Shown here piece after piece: positions 1-9,051 of a stretch of DNA of 36,038 bases (the stretch's first letter is position 1; each line of letters begins with the position of its first letter). The DNA lies in contig JASLVM010000014.1 in NCBI GenBank assembly GCA_030741355.1, positions 1-36,038 on the forward strand, in the 5' to 3' direction. The position numbers and the translations under genes were made by a program. Under the pieces are notes generated by a model. That model did not search any database. It had not been told where the DNA came from and saw nothing but the letters and a program-made list of their open reading frames with translations. Origin of the DNA: Candidatus Poseidonia sp. GTDB taxonomy: Archaea; Thermoplasmatota; Poseidoniia; Poseidoniales; Poseidoniaceae.

Positions 1-468
1 GTACATTTCGTCAGCCACACGCTGTTCGGAGTTGATGGCGGTCTTGACGATGTAGAGGAAAGAACCGACGCTACCGTACATCTCTCGGAAGAGGCCGTGC
101 GCGTTTTCCATGTCAAGGTCGGAGAAAATGCAGTTGTAATCCTTGATGGTACCGGGGTCGACCCATTCGGCACGAGTGTAGATGCCGGAGGGGGTGACTT
201 CGTTGCTCTTGGCAACGACGAGAATGGGCATGACGTCAACGAGGTTGCGACCCATGTCGATACCGCGCTCGGGGCCGGTGGCGTGGTAGTGAAGGTCGTC
301 GACGGGGATACCGGTGGACTGGGCGACACGGTCGAGGACTTCCTCAGGGGTGTCAGCAACGCCCCAAACACCGTCCCAAAGGTCGGGGAAGTGCTCGGTA
401 GAACTGTTGCGCTTGAGCAACAGCAATTTCTCTTCAAAGCGAACAAAGGCCACAAATGCTTCCGTCAT
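1..468 (-). CDS. spt5: Partial (3' end beyond window): degenerate Nudix-like domain fused to the start of a Spt5/NusG NGN domain
   Basis: Open frame from ATG at 468 to the window edge, absent from the ORF track because no stop is reached. Hand translation MTEAFVAFVRFEEKLLLLKRNSSTEHFPDLWDGVWGVADTPEEVLDRVAQSTGI...AEWVDPGTIKDY...GSFLYIVKTAINSEQRVADEMY. N-terminal half is Nudix-like; the tail resembles the archaeal Spt5 N-terminus (IFAVxTxxGQExxxAxL). Lies 18 bp downstream of secE, the usual archaeal secE-spt5 order. Confidence 0.7.
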   Translation of the reverse strand, partial: MTEAFVAFVRFEEKLLLLKRNSSTEHFPDLWDGVWGVADTPEEVLDRVAQSTGIPVDDLHYHATGPERGIDMGRNLVDVMPILVVAKSNEVTPSGIYTRAEWVDPGTIKDYNCIFSDLDMENAHGLFREMYGSVGSFLYIVKTAINSEQRVADEMY

Positions 469-486
469 TATTCATCACGCTCCGAT

Positions 487-759
487 TCAGTTGCCGATGC
501 CAAAGACATCGTGAATCAACCAAGGCAGGAAGTTGTCCATGAGCACCAAAATGGCGAACCCAATGGCTCCCAACACAAAGAGACCGATGCCACAGATGAT
601 GGCCGTTTGACGGAACTCTTGCTTCGAAGGCTTTCGCGCCATGCGGATGATACGGGCCCAGGAGCCACGGGTAATCTTGCGGAACTGCGCCTCAATCTTA
701 TCCTGCTGCTCTTGAACCTTCATCTCGAAGGACTTGTTAGCGTTCGATTCGTCAGACAT
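487..759 (-). CDS. secE: Protein translocase subunit SecE / Sec61-gamma
   Basis: 90 aa; FRKITRGSWARIIRMARKPSKQEF followed by a single C-terminal TM helix, typical of SecE/Sec61g. Confidence 0.85.
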   Translation of the reverse strand: MSDESNANKSFEMKVQEQQDKIEAQFRKITRGSWARIIRMARKPSKQEFRQTAIICGIGLFVLGAIGFAILVLMDNFLPWLIHDVFGIGN

Positions 760-885
760 GGTCTAACCTCAGCCTTCCGAGCCACCAACCCCCTCATTAT
801 AACGGCTCCGCATCCCATACCGGAGGGTTCTGCCCTCGCTTCTTCATGGGAGGGTTGATGTGGGGTGAAGGTTCCATTCAAGGCG

Positions 886-1791
886 ATGGCGGAACGAAAC
901 CCGTACGAGGTGTTGGGTGTCAGCCGACAGGCCAGCGACGGTGAAATCAAGCGAGCCTTCCGTAAATTGGCCCGTCAATACCACCCTGATCGCAACCAAG
1001 GCGACGCCGGTGCTGAAGCCAAATTCAAGGAAGTTCAAGCGGCCTACGATGCCATCGGCACCTCCGAGGCTCGCCGTGAATTTGACCAGCAGGAGCAGAT
1101 GCGCCACATGTTTGGTGGTGGCGGCCGAGGCCGTGGCGGCCCTTCGATGAATTTTGGCGGCATGGGCGGCGGAGGTCTTGACGATCTTCTCGGTCAGATG
1201 TTCGGTGGCGGCGGCATGGGCGGTATGCCTCGACAGCCTCCCCGCCAAAACCCGCGTCAACAACCCAAGGCAGCGACCATCAACGTGGGCCTTGACATCA
1301 CCATGGCACAGGCCGAAGAAGGCGGCGAATTCACCTTTTCTTACAAGCGATTCAAGCGGCAAGGAACGAGCATGGAGACCAAACGCACGACCCTCAAACT
1401 TCGGTTGGACGCCGGCGTGGTCCACGGCACGACCAAGACCCTCAAAGGCCAAGGCCACGATCATCCCGAAGGTGAGCGAGGCGACGTGGTCGTGACCGTG
1501 CGCATTGACGCCGGTGAAGCCTATCGGTGGGAAGGCGACCAGTTGGTGCAAGAGGTCCCGGTTCCGTACTCGGTGATGATGCTGGGTGGCAAGGTCGGCG
1601 TGCAACTCCTCTCTGGCAAAACGGGCAACCTCTCGGTGGACGCCATGACCCAAGTCGGTGACCGCCGACGAATGGCCAAGGCTGGCTACAACGGCGGCGA
1701 TTTGACCTTGGAATTCGTACTGGCTGAACCTGAAGAACTGTCGAAAGCCCAACGTAAAGCACTCGAGGACCTCGGTTCCACCGGATTGTGA
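886..1791 (+). CDS. J-domain co-chaperone (DnaJ/CbpA-like, no zinc-finger domain)
   Basis: NPYEVLGVSRQASDGEIKRAFRKLARQYHPDRNQGD with HPD motif, G/F-rich linker, C-terminal DnaJ beta domains; CxxCxGxG zinc repeats absent. ORF is open from 865; MAERNPYEV start at 886 preferred. Confidence 0.92.
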   Translation: MAERNPYEVLGVSRQASDGEIKRAFRKLARQYHPDRNQGDAGAEAKFKEVQAAYDAIGTSEARREFDQQEQMRHMFGGGGRGRGGPSMNFGGMGGGGLDDLLGQMFGGGGMGGMPRQPPRQNPRQQPKAATINVGLDITMAQAEEGGEFTFSYKRFKRQGTSMETKRTTLKLRLDAGVVHGTTKTLKGQGHDHPEGERGDVVVTVRIDAGEAYRWEGDQLVQEVPVPYSVMMLGGKVGVQLLSGKTGNLSVDAMTQVGDRRRMAKAGYNGGDLTLEFVLAEPEELSKAQRKALEDLGSTGL

Positions 1792-1829
1792 ATCGTTGAC
1801 TTCATGAAACCTCAACCAAACCCTTCGCC

Positions 1830-4187
1830 ATGGCGGGAGGGCGACACCGTGGACGCGGACGGAAAAACAACCGTCAACGGGGCGGCAAGAAGGGGCCGCA
1901 GTCTCCGCCCGACGAGCGCTTGTGGCGCCGAGTCACCCAACACTTTGACGACGACCAGTGGCAGCGAGCATGGACCGCTGAATCCATCACGGCATGGATC
2001 ACCGACAAGGAAGGCCTTGCTGTTCAATTCCAAAGCGATTCGAAAGCCGAACGCGCCCTGCTCAGCAAGGTGAACGAAGCGTTGGCCCACGGCCGAAACG
2101 AAGGCACCTACATCCTTGCAGGTGAGGAAAAAGCCGTCCGTTTTCGTAGCCCGGCCTCCATCGACGGCCTCATCTCGGCCACGAGCCGCTGGAAGGATTT
2201 CTTCAGCCGACACGGAGGAAAAGGCCAGACACCTTTGCACGGCCGGTCGCCGCTCACCACCGAAGACGCCAGCGAAGAAGACGTGGCCATGTACGCCCTG
2301 CTCGAAGACGTTTGGGAAGCCATGTTACGAGGCCAGCCGCTGCCGGAGGCCTATGCGCTTGACGACCAAGGTTGCACCGCCATGCAGGGCTTTGACCTGG
2401 TGAAGGAAGCCCGGAAATGTGCGGCACGACGTTCAGGTCTACGGTTCAGAGAAGATGAACCCGCCATGGCGCTGTTGATGATGATGGCCGGTCGCTGGAC
2501 CACCCGTGAATTGCTCGACGCACGGCTGGAAGCCCGCCGAAAAGACGGCCACAACCCCTTCCCACGCACCTACGACACCTCGCTGGTGGACCACGCTGAC
2601 CGGCTCGGCGAAGTGGACGGGGACGGTGAAGTCGCCGCAGGACGCACCGATTTACGCCATCTCCCGCTGGTGACCATCGACCCTCCCGACGCCAAGGATT
2701 TCGATGATGCGGTCTGTCTGGTCGAAGAAAACGGGAAGCGAACCCTCTGGGTGGCCATCGCCGATGTGGCTCATTACGTGCAGGCTGGCACGGCGCTCGA
2801 CCGTTCTGCAGCCGCACGTGCCACCTCGGTGTACCTACCTCACACGGTGCTCCCGATGCTCCCTCCCAAACTGGCCGACGACCTGTGTTCGCTGCGAGCC
2901 GGCGTTGACCGACTGGCCATGGTCGTTGGCATGGACCTTGACGACGAGAACAACGTCGTGAACACCCACGCTTACGAGGCCGTCATCCACGTCAAGGCCA
3001 ACATCGCCTACGGTGATGTGTTTGATACAGATGCTTACGACGAAATGCTGGCGCTCGCAGCCGTTTGGCAGAGCCGTGAAATCCGCTTGAACCTCAACAA
3101 TCCCGAACTTCGACCCCGTCTGCACGGTGAGGATGAACTGCGCGTGGAGGTGAAGTGGCCCAACGAAGCCACGCGGATGATCGAGTCCTTCATGGTCGCC
3201 ACCAACGCTGCGGTTGGCCACCTGCTGGGCGCAGCGGGCGCTCCACTCCCTTGGCGCTGCCACGCTCCGCCGGACCGTCCCGAAGTCGAAGGGTTGAACG
3301 CCAAGTTGGCGGCGTTGGACATCGGGATTCAACTGCCCATGCCCAGCCTGCGCAAACACGGGGAAAGCGAAACCGACGAGCTCTCGAACCTCCTCGGGGA
3401 CTGGGCGAGTCTGGGGGGCGGTGGAATCGACCTCTCGGGCATGGACGCTCCCGAAGAAACGGATGAAGCGGTGCTGCCCTACCTCAGTGGCGTGATTGAC
3501 CCCGAGGCCCGAAACGGTATCTTGGCCTCACTGCAAGACGCGCAGGCCGCCGCCAGCGACTTGACCGAAACGACCCGCCGCATTGTCGACCAGGGGCTGT
3601 TCCAACTCATGCAGCGCGCCCGGTACGACGAGGAAAACGGCGGACACTTTGGGTTGAATCTGGACGCTTACGTCCATTTCACCTCACCCATCCGTCGCTA
3701 CCCCGACCTGATGACACATCGCCAACTGAAGGCGCACATCCACGGTCGTGAATGGGTTCACGACACGGCTGAGACTGCGAAGTTGGCCGTCCATTGCAGC
3801 GAGCAAGGGCTGACTGCGAAGCGCATGGAATGGGAACTGGTCGCCAACGCCTACCATGTGCATCTGCTTCGTGGCGGTCGCCTTGGTGAGGAGGCGCCCT
3901 CGGAAGAAGGGGCAGCGACCACCTACAACGCTCGGGTAACAGGCCTGCGAGGGCCGTGGGTCTTCCTTGACTTGGCCGACGATGGGGCGGTTTCAGGACG
4001 TATGCACCTGCGTCAACTCGGTGGTAAACGCCGGCTGGTCGTGGACGAGTACGGTCTCGAAGCCAGTGTGGCCGAACCGGACCACAACGGAGAACATCCC
4101 ATCGTGCTGCGCCTTGGTCAGCGCTTCCCATGTCGCCTGCGAGGGCTCGATATCTGGTCGGGCAGCCTTGACCTCGCCCCAAATTAA
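1830..4187 (+). CDS. RNase II/RNase R family exoribonuclease (RNB domain)
   Basis: 785 aa with RNB signature TIDPPDAKDFDDAVCLVEENGKRTLWVAIADVAHYV...AAARATSVYLPHTVLPMLPPKLADDLCSL and FTSPIRRYPDLMTHRQL; Arg/Gly/Lys-rich N-terminus. Confidence 0.93.
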   Translation: MAGGRHRGRGRKNNRQRGGKKGPQSPPDERLWRRVTQHFDDDQWQRAWTAESITAWITDKEGLAVQFQSDSKAERALLSKVNEALAHGRNEGTYILAGEEKAVRFRSPASIDGLISATSRWKDFFSRHGGKGQTPLHGRSPLTTEDASEEDVAMYALLEDVWEAMLRGQPLPEAYALDDQGCTAMQGFDLVKEARKCAARRSGLRFREDEPAMALLMMMAGRWTTRELLDARLEARRKDGHNPFPRTYDTSLVDHADRLGEVDGDGEVAAGRTDLRHLPLVTIDPPDAKDFDDAVCLVEENGKRTLWVAIADVAHYVQAGTALDRSAAARATSVYLPHTVLPMLPPKLADDLCSLRAGVDRLAMVVGMDLDDENNVVNTHAYEAVIHVKANIAYGDVFDTDAYDEMLALAAVWQSREIRLNLNNPELRPRLHGEDELRVEVKWPNEATRMIESFMVATNAAVGHLLGAAGAPLPWRCHAPPDRPEVEGLNAKLAALDIGIQLPMPSLRKHGESETDELSNLLGDWASLGGGGIDLSGMDAPEETDEAVLPYLSGVIDPEARNGILASLQDAQAAASDLTETTRRIVDQGLFQLMQRARYDEENGGHFGLNLDAYVHFTSPIRRYPDLMTHRQLKAHIHGREWVHDTAETAKLAVHCSEQGLTAKRMEWELVANAYHVHLLRGGRLGEEAPSEEGAATTYNARVTGLRGPWVFLDLADDGAVSGRMHLRQLGGKRRLVVDEYGLEASVAEPDHNGEHPIVLRLGQRFPCRLRGLDIWSGSLDLAPN

Positions 4188-5512
4188 TCGGACGGGCCCC
4201 CGTCTTCCGTTGTTGATTTGGAGCTCGTGCGGATAAGGCGCCACGTTCCAAACGCCAAAACCAAGAAACCAAGCGGAAGGAAAAGGTAGGCCGCCAAGTC
4301 TTCGAGGAAATCAACGCCACCGATGACAAACCAAACAAACGCCATCACAAAAAAGATGCCACCGTAATTTGAGCGAGGTTCGCTTAGCGAAGATTTGGTG
4401 AGGGCATCGCTGGGATTCCAATCGAAGGCCTGCATGCCCATGAACACGTGAATGATGAAGGCGTAAACCCAGAACAAATGGAGATCAAAACCTGCGATAT
4501 CGATGTCATCCGGACCAAAATTATCCGCAATTTGCAAGCCGGTGTAAAGCGGCAGACCGGTGAAAAACACCAGGACGAGAAGAATGGGGAGCCACCCTTT
4601 GTTTCCGCCGTTCGGGTAGAAGCGTGCCCATCGCTCGTGCTTGGACAGTTCGGCGACGACGACCCAACCAACGAGAAGGAGCACTGGATAGACGTAGTCG
4701 TTGTCCAGCCAATCCTCGTAAGCAAAAAGTGAGATCCAAGCGATGATGCCGAGCATCATGCCCTGCATCGCCGCCTGCACGCCGGACGAACTTGGCCTCG
4801 TGTCGGACAACCACTCCAAAACCATCTCTGCAACCAACGCTGCCATGATGATGCTCAAGGAGAAGGCGGTGCCGAAATCCGAGTCAGAGAAGGCAGAAAT
4901 CAGTGCAAAAAACCACAAAACCCAACTCAAAGCGTGTGAAACATAAGCGTCCATTTGCCGTGCGAAATGGGAAGCAAACAGGGCGACACCAACGATCGGC
5001 AGCATGGTGAGAAGGTTGTCCGGGAAGCCGTAAGTATCACCCCAATCAAGAATTTCAAAGAGGAGCCACATCATAGAGATGAGCAAGCCAACAGCGAACA
5101 AGATGGAACGCGCTTCACTGACGAAATCTTTAGCACGACCTTCCAAATGCGAGAAGGGGGCGAAAAAGGCAGCGAGCGCAATGGCGCCGAACAGGGGGGT
5201 GACCAACTCATCGATGTCGATCAGCGCACACAACAAAGCCGTCCCGACAAGAATCAATGTTGCGCCAAGCGTGGCGGCAACACCAAGACCGAACTTCAGG
5301 TTGTACGCTTTCCCGAACAAACGGGGTACATCATCGACGTGGTCAGACTTCCAACTCTCGATCATGACGGGTTTGAGAGCCTCGGGATTACTGTCGTACG
5401 CAGCGATGGTAGCGTTGGATTCGTGTTCGAGGATACGAGCATAACTTGTCTCGTCCAGTCGGCCTGCAGCTCGGTGAAAAGCCAATCGAGACAAGAAGGC
5501 TGTCAAGTCCAT
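4184..5512 (-). CDS. Multi-pass membrane protein, unknown function
   Basis: 442 aa with many hydrophobic helices; soluble N-terminal about 90 aa; ATG at 5512; stop overlaps the RNB gene stop convergently. Confidence 0.8.
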   Translation of the reverse strand: MDLTAFLSRLAFHRAAGRLDETSYARILEHESNATIAAYDSNPEALKPVMIESWKSDHVDDVPRLFGKAYNLKFGLGVAATLGATLILVGTALLCALIDIDELVTPLFGAIALAAFFAPFSHLEGRAKDFVSEARSILFAVGLLISMMWLLFEILDWGDTYGFPDNLLTMLPIVGVALFASHFARQMDAYVSHALSWVLWFFALISAFSDSDFGTAFSLSIIMAALVAEMVLEWLSDTRPSSSGVQAAMQGMMLGIIAWISLFAYEDWLDNDYVYPVLLLVGWVVVAELSKHERWARFYPNGGNKGWLPILLVLVFFTGLPLYTGLQIADNFGPDDIDIAGFDLHLFWVYAFIIHVFMGMQAFDWNPSDALTKSSLSEPRSNYGGIFFVMAFVWFVIGGVDFLEDLAAYLFLPLGFLVLAFGTWRLIRTSSKSTTEDGGPSD

Positions 5513-5607
5513 GTTTGAAAATCAATGCCGAATGATAAAAAACGGTTTCCCCTGCGTTTATTGTAGTTAAAACGACGCCTTGGGCCAGCCCCAATCAAAA
5601 GGTTCCG

Positions 5608-6204
5608 TCAAAATTCAGTGGCCATGCCAAGAAGGGCGAGAACAAAGAAGCAAGCGCATATCATTCCCAAAATGACCTCGATCACCAAACTGGCTGTCGA
5701 CCCTGTGTTTGACATCCCGTTGGCTGATTCCCAGTCTGCCTTTCCTTTGTAGTAAGCAGCATCGAGGAAAATTACAGCCGTAAACGAACCGCAGCAAAGC
5801 ACTGAGGAGAGGTTTGAAAGAGCATAAAACCCGGTTGCTTCGGCCAAAATATTTCCAAGGAAAGAGCCGAGGATACCGATGGCAAGCACGAGGTAGGAAA
5901 TGGTACGATAGTTGGTCGTCGGCTGATACTTCACCGGAATATAGACGACCTGTTGCGGTGCGGCACCCATTCCCGCACCCATTCCCGCACCCATTCCCAT
6001 GTTCATGGGCTGCATTTGACCCTGGATGAATTGAGGTTGTGGCGGTGAAGTGGGATTCTGTGGCGGGGTTTGGTCCGTTGCAGACCCCGCTGCATCGGGC
6101 TGTGCTGTTTGAACGATGACTTGGGTTGGCGGCGGAGCGTCGACCTGAGGTTGTGTGGATTGTTCTTCCCAAATAGGGTCCATCTTTGGTAAGTCTTCAT
6201 CCAT
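5608..6204 (-). CDS. Small membrane protein with Pro/Gln-rich and (MGMGAG)n N-terminal region
   Basis: 198 aa; low-complexity N-terminus (QPQFIQGQMQPMNMGMGAGMGAGMGAAPQQ) then about three TM helices. Confidence 0.75.
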   Translation of the reverse strand: MDEDLPKMDPIWEEQSTQPQVDAPPPTQVIVQTAQPDAAGSATDQTPPQNPTSPPQPQFIQGQMQPMNMGMGAGMGAGMGAAPQQVVYIPVKYQPTTNYRTISYLVLAIGILGSFLGNILAEATGFYALSNLSSVLCCGSFTAVIFLDAAYYKGKADWESANGMSNTGSTASLVIEVILGMICACFFVLALLGMATEF

Positions 6205-6247
6205 GGTTGAGGGGAGACGCTCGGATATCTAATCGTTTTTCCTTTTT

Positions 6248-6280
6248 TGTAGTCAAAACGACGAGTTTATATTGACTACA
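6248..6280. repeat. Perfect 9-bp inverted repeat TGTAGTCAA-N15-TTGACTACA bracketing the TATA box (putative operator)
   Basis: Left arm 6248-6256, right arm 6272-6280, read directly from the sequence. Confidence 0.6.
6266..6273 (+). promoter_or_regulatory. Putative archaeal TATA box (TTTATATT) for the copper module
   Basis: 22-29 nt upstream of ATG 6295, consistent with a leaderless or near-leaderless transcript. Confidence 0.55.
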
Positions 6281-6294
6281 TAAGAGGGTAAACC

Positions 6295-6474
6295 ATGCCG
6301 CGAGTGGTCGCCGAACAATGCGGGTGCGGATGCAAAATGAAACGCCTTTACACCCGTGCTGAAGGCGGCAAAGGATGGGACAGCGTTGGATGGTTGTGCA
6401 CCTGCGGTTGCGGTTGCGTGACGCTGGACGACGGGCAATGGCAACTCACGGATTGTTGCGTTAAAGAGGAATGA
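6295..6474 (+). CDS. 59-aa Cys-rich putative metal-binding small protein
   Basis: Not in the ORF track (about 60 aa cutoff). Translation MPRVVAEQCGCGCKMKRLYTRAEGGKGWDSVGWLCTCGCGCVTLDDGQWQLTDCCVKEE: CxCxC and CxCxCxC clusters plus CC. Stop TGA overlaps the copA start as ATGA; promoter-like element directly upstream. Confidence 0.7.
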   Translation: MPRVVAEQCGCGCKMKRLYTRAEGGKGWDSVGWLCTCGCGCVTLDDGQWQLTDCCVKEE

Positions 6475-8762
6475 AGCACATGGACGAAACGACCCTCTCC
6501 CTGAGCGTGACAGGCATGACCTGTGCAGCCTGTGTCGCTTCGGTTGAGCGGGTGCTCAGCGGCGTAGAGGGCGTCGCCAACGTGAGCGTGAACCTGCCCC
6601 TTGAGAAGGCAACGATTCACCTCACCCACCCTGTTTCCGCCACCGACCGAAGAGCCTGCGTAGCCGTGGTGGAAGGAGCCGGTTTTGGTGCCACCGAACT
6701 TCTTCCTGCGCTGGAAGTGCGGCAACGCAACGTCAAGAAGGTCGCTGGGCAACGCCGTCAGGTCGCCCTTGCCTTCGCCCTGGCGCTTCCCGTGTTTGTC
6801 CTCTCCATGGTTTTGGATGACCTCGGCGCACTGGGACCGCTCGACCTTCGATTGACCCTCGCCATGCTCGCCGCTCTTCCAGTGTACCTCTATTCCGGTG
6901 CAGATTTTCATCGCCAAGCCTGGTTGGCCCTGCGCCGAGGAACTGCCAACATGGACGTCTTGGTTCATTTAGGCACCACCGTGGCCATGACCTGGTCGTG
7001 CCTCGTCACCCTTTCGCCCGTGCTCGGGTTCCTCCCGGCTTTTGTGGGCGAAGCCGAGCATGTCTTCTTTGACGGAGCTGCCTTCATCATCGCCTTTGTA
7101 CTGCTGGGCAACCTTCTCGAGGCCAACGCCAAACTCAAGGCGACCGATGCCGTTCACAGCCTTATGCGTCTGCAACCCAAGGAAGCGTGGGTGGTGGTTG
7201 ACCAAGGCACGGTTGGCACGCCGGTAGACGAGATTCCGCGCGGAACCTTGCTCAAGGTACGAGCGGGGGAAACCGTACCGCTTGACGGTGAAGTGGAAGA
7301 CGGTACGGCCCTCCTGGATGAATCCATGATGACGGGCGAGTCCTTTCCGGTTCGGAAAAACGAGGGGGGCCGCGTTTCTGCGGGAACCATCGTGTTGGAC
7401 AGCACCCTCTTCGTACGGACCACGACCCTCGTGAGCGACACCATGTTGGCCAACGTGATTCGCTTGGTCGAGGAGGCCCAAACGGGCAAAGCACCCATCC
7501 AACGGCTCGTCGACCGTATCGCCAGCGTCTTTGTTCCCGTGGTCGTATTCGCCGCTCTTGTTGCTGCTGGCGTCTGGTGGTTCATGGCCGAAACCTTGGC
7601 ACCAAACAGCACCATGGGTTCCACCGAAATGGCCGTCATGGTGCTGGTGAGCACCCTGGTGATCGCCTGCCCTTGCGCCTTGGGTTTAGCCACGCCAACC
7701 GCCCTCGTGGTCGGCACCGGACGAGGAGCCCGATTCGGCCTGCTCATCAAAGGCATCGAAGCGCTTGAACAAGCCCACGCCACCTCCACCGTGGTCCTTG
7801 ATAAAACGGGCACCATCACCGCCGGTGCGCCTCGGGTCAGCCACATGGAACTGCTTGACAGCGACGTGCAGGAAATGCTCTGCCTCGCCTCGGCTCTTGA
7901 AGCAGAATCGAACCATCCTCTGGCGGGTGCTGTTCACACGGCTTGGGAAAACATTGGCTACGCTCGTCCTGAAGTGGCCGATGTTCGTACCTTTCCCGGT
8001 TTGGGACTCGTGGGCTCGCTGGACGGCGAGGCCGTGGCCGTGGGCAACCTTGACCTGATGGAGGAATTGCTCACCGACCTGCCCGATGACCTGGAAGAAA
8101 AAGTCGCCCTTCGCGCCCGTCGCGGCACGACCGTCGTGCTGGTGGCCAAAGGTCAGCGTATGCTTGGGTGGATCGAATTCAGCGACCGCATCCGAGAGAC
8201 GTCCGAAGCCGCCGTCAAGCGACTCAAGCAGGTGGGCATCAACGTCATCATGCTCACCGGTGACCGAGAAGAAGTCGCCCGGACCGTCGCCGACGCTGTG
8301 GGCATCACCACCATCGTAGCGGGTGTCAAACCCGATGAAAAGGCAGAACACATTCGTCGTTTACAAGAAGACGGTACCGTGGCGATGATCGGCGACGGTA
8401 TCAACGACGCTGCGGCCCTCACACTGGCCGATGTTGGCATCGCCATGGGCGCTGGCAGCGAGATTGCGCTGGAAAGCGCCGACATCGTGCTGGTACGAAA
8501 CGACCTCGCTGACGCCGTAGCGGCGCTCGAACTGGGACGAGCGACGATGACCCGTATACGCACCAACCTTGCTTGGGCGTTTGTCTACAACCTCATCGGT
8601 CTGCCTCTCGCCATGGGGCTGCTGTTCCCTTGGACAGGCTGGCTCCTTCCTCCGGCCTTTGCGGCCGCTGCGATGTCGTTGTCATCGGTCAGCGTGGTCA
8701 GCAACTCACTGGTGCTTCGCTGGTGGCAACCCTCTGCAAAACTGCGCTCAGGCGATGTTTGA
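6471..8762 (+). CDS. copA: Copper-translocating P1B-type ATPase (CopA-like)
   Basis: 763 aa; N-terminal HMA domain GMTCAACVASVERVL, TGES, IACPCALGLATP, DKTGTIT, GDGINDAAALTLADVGIAMG. Confidence 0.95.
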   Translation: MKHMDETTLSLSVTGMTCAACVASVERVLSGVEGVANVSVNLPLEKATIHLTHPVSATDRRACVAVVEGAGFGATELLPALEVRQRNVKKVAGQRRQVALAFALALPVFVLSMVLDDLGALGPLDLRLTLAMLAALPVYLYSGADFHRQAWLALRRGTANMDVLVHLGTTVAMTWSCLVTLSPVLGFLPAFVGEAEHVFFDGAAFIIAFVLLGNLLEANAKLKATDAVHSLMRLQPKEAWVVVDQGTVGTPVDEIPRGTLLKVRAGETVPLDGEVEDGTALLDESMMTGESFPVRKNEGGRVSAGTIVLDSTLFVRTTTLVSDTMLANVIRLVEEAQTGKAPIQRLVDRIASVFVPVVVFAALVAAGVWWFMAETLAPNSTMGSTEMAVMVLVSTLVIACPCALGLATPTALVVGTGRGARFGLLIKGIEALEQAHATSTVVLDKTGTITAGAPRVSHMELLDSDVQEMLCLASALEAESNHPLAGAVHTAWENIGYARPEVADVRTFPGLGLVGSLDGEAVAVGNLDLMEELLTDLPDDLEEKVALRARRGTTVVLVAKGQRMLGWIEFSDRIRETSEAAVKRLKQVGINVIMLTGDREEVARTVADAVGITTIVAGVKPDEKAEHIRRLQEDGTVAMIGDGINDAAALTLADVGIAMGAGSEIALESADIVLVRNDLADAVAALELGRATMTRIRTNLAWAFVYNLIGLPLAMGLLFPWTGWLLPPAFAAAAMSLSSVSVVSNSLVLRWWQPSAKLRSGDV

Positions 8763-8787
8763 TAGAGTGGCAGGCAGAGGTTGAGGC

Positions 8788-9000
8788 ATGAGCCAGCGAG
8801 TGCATCAACTGGTCATCACCGGCATGACATGCGGCGGTTGTTCGGGGAGGGTTGCAAAGGTTCTCAACGCCACACCGGGCGTTCTTCAAACCACCATTTC
8901 CCATGAAACCGATTCCGGCGTGGTCGTCACCACCGACGCCTTGTCCACCCAAGATGTGGTGGACATCGTCGCTAGCACCGGATTCGCAGTGTCGGCTTGA
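8788..9000 (+). CDS. Heavy-metal-associated (HMA) copper chaperone, CopZ-like
   Basis: 70 aa; GMTCGGCSGRVAKVLNATPGV matches the GMTCxxC HMA motif; directly downstream of copA. Confidence 0.9.
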   Translation: MSQRVHQLVITGMTCGGCSGRVAKVLNATPGVLQTTISHETDSGVVVTTDALSTQDVVDIVASTGFAVSA

Positions 9001-9051
9001 CCGTTACCCCATCGGCGGTTTGAAATCCAACAGGGCCTGCCAACGGTTTGC

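Noticed and set aside
97-858. 253-aa plus-strand ORF
   Set aside because: Antisense to the Nudix/Spt5 and secE genes; its composition is explained by the reverse strand and it has no recognisable domain.
844-1815. 323-aa minus-strand ORF
   Set aside because: Mirror of the clear J-domain gene on the plus strand.
6253-6444. 63-aa minus-strand ORF over the copper promoter
   Set aside because: Antisense to the Cys-rich sORF and without recognisable features; the plus-strand sORF has a TATA element and an ATGA coupling.
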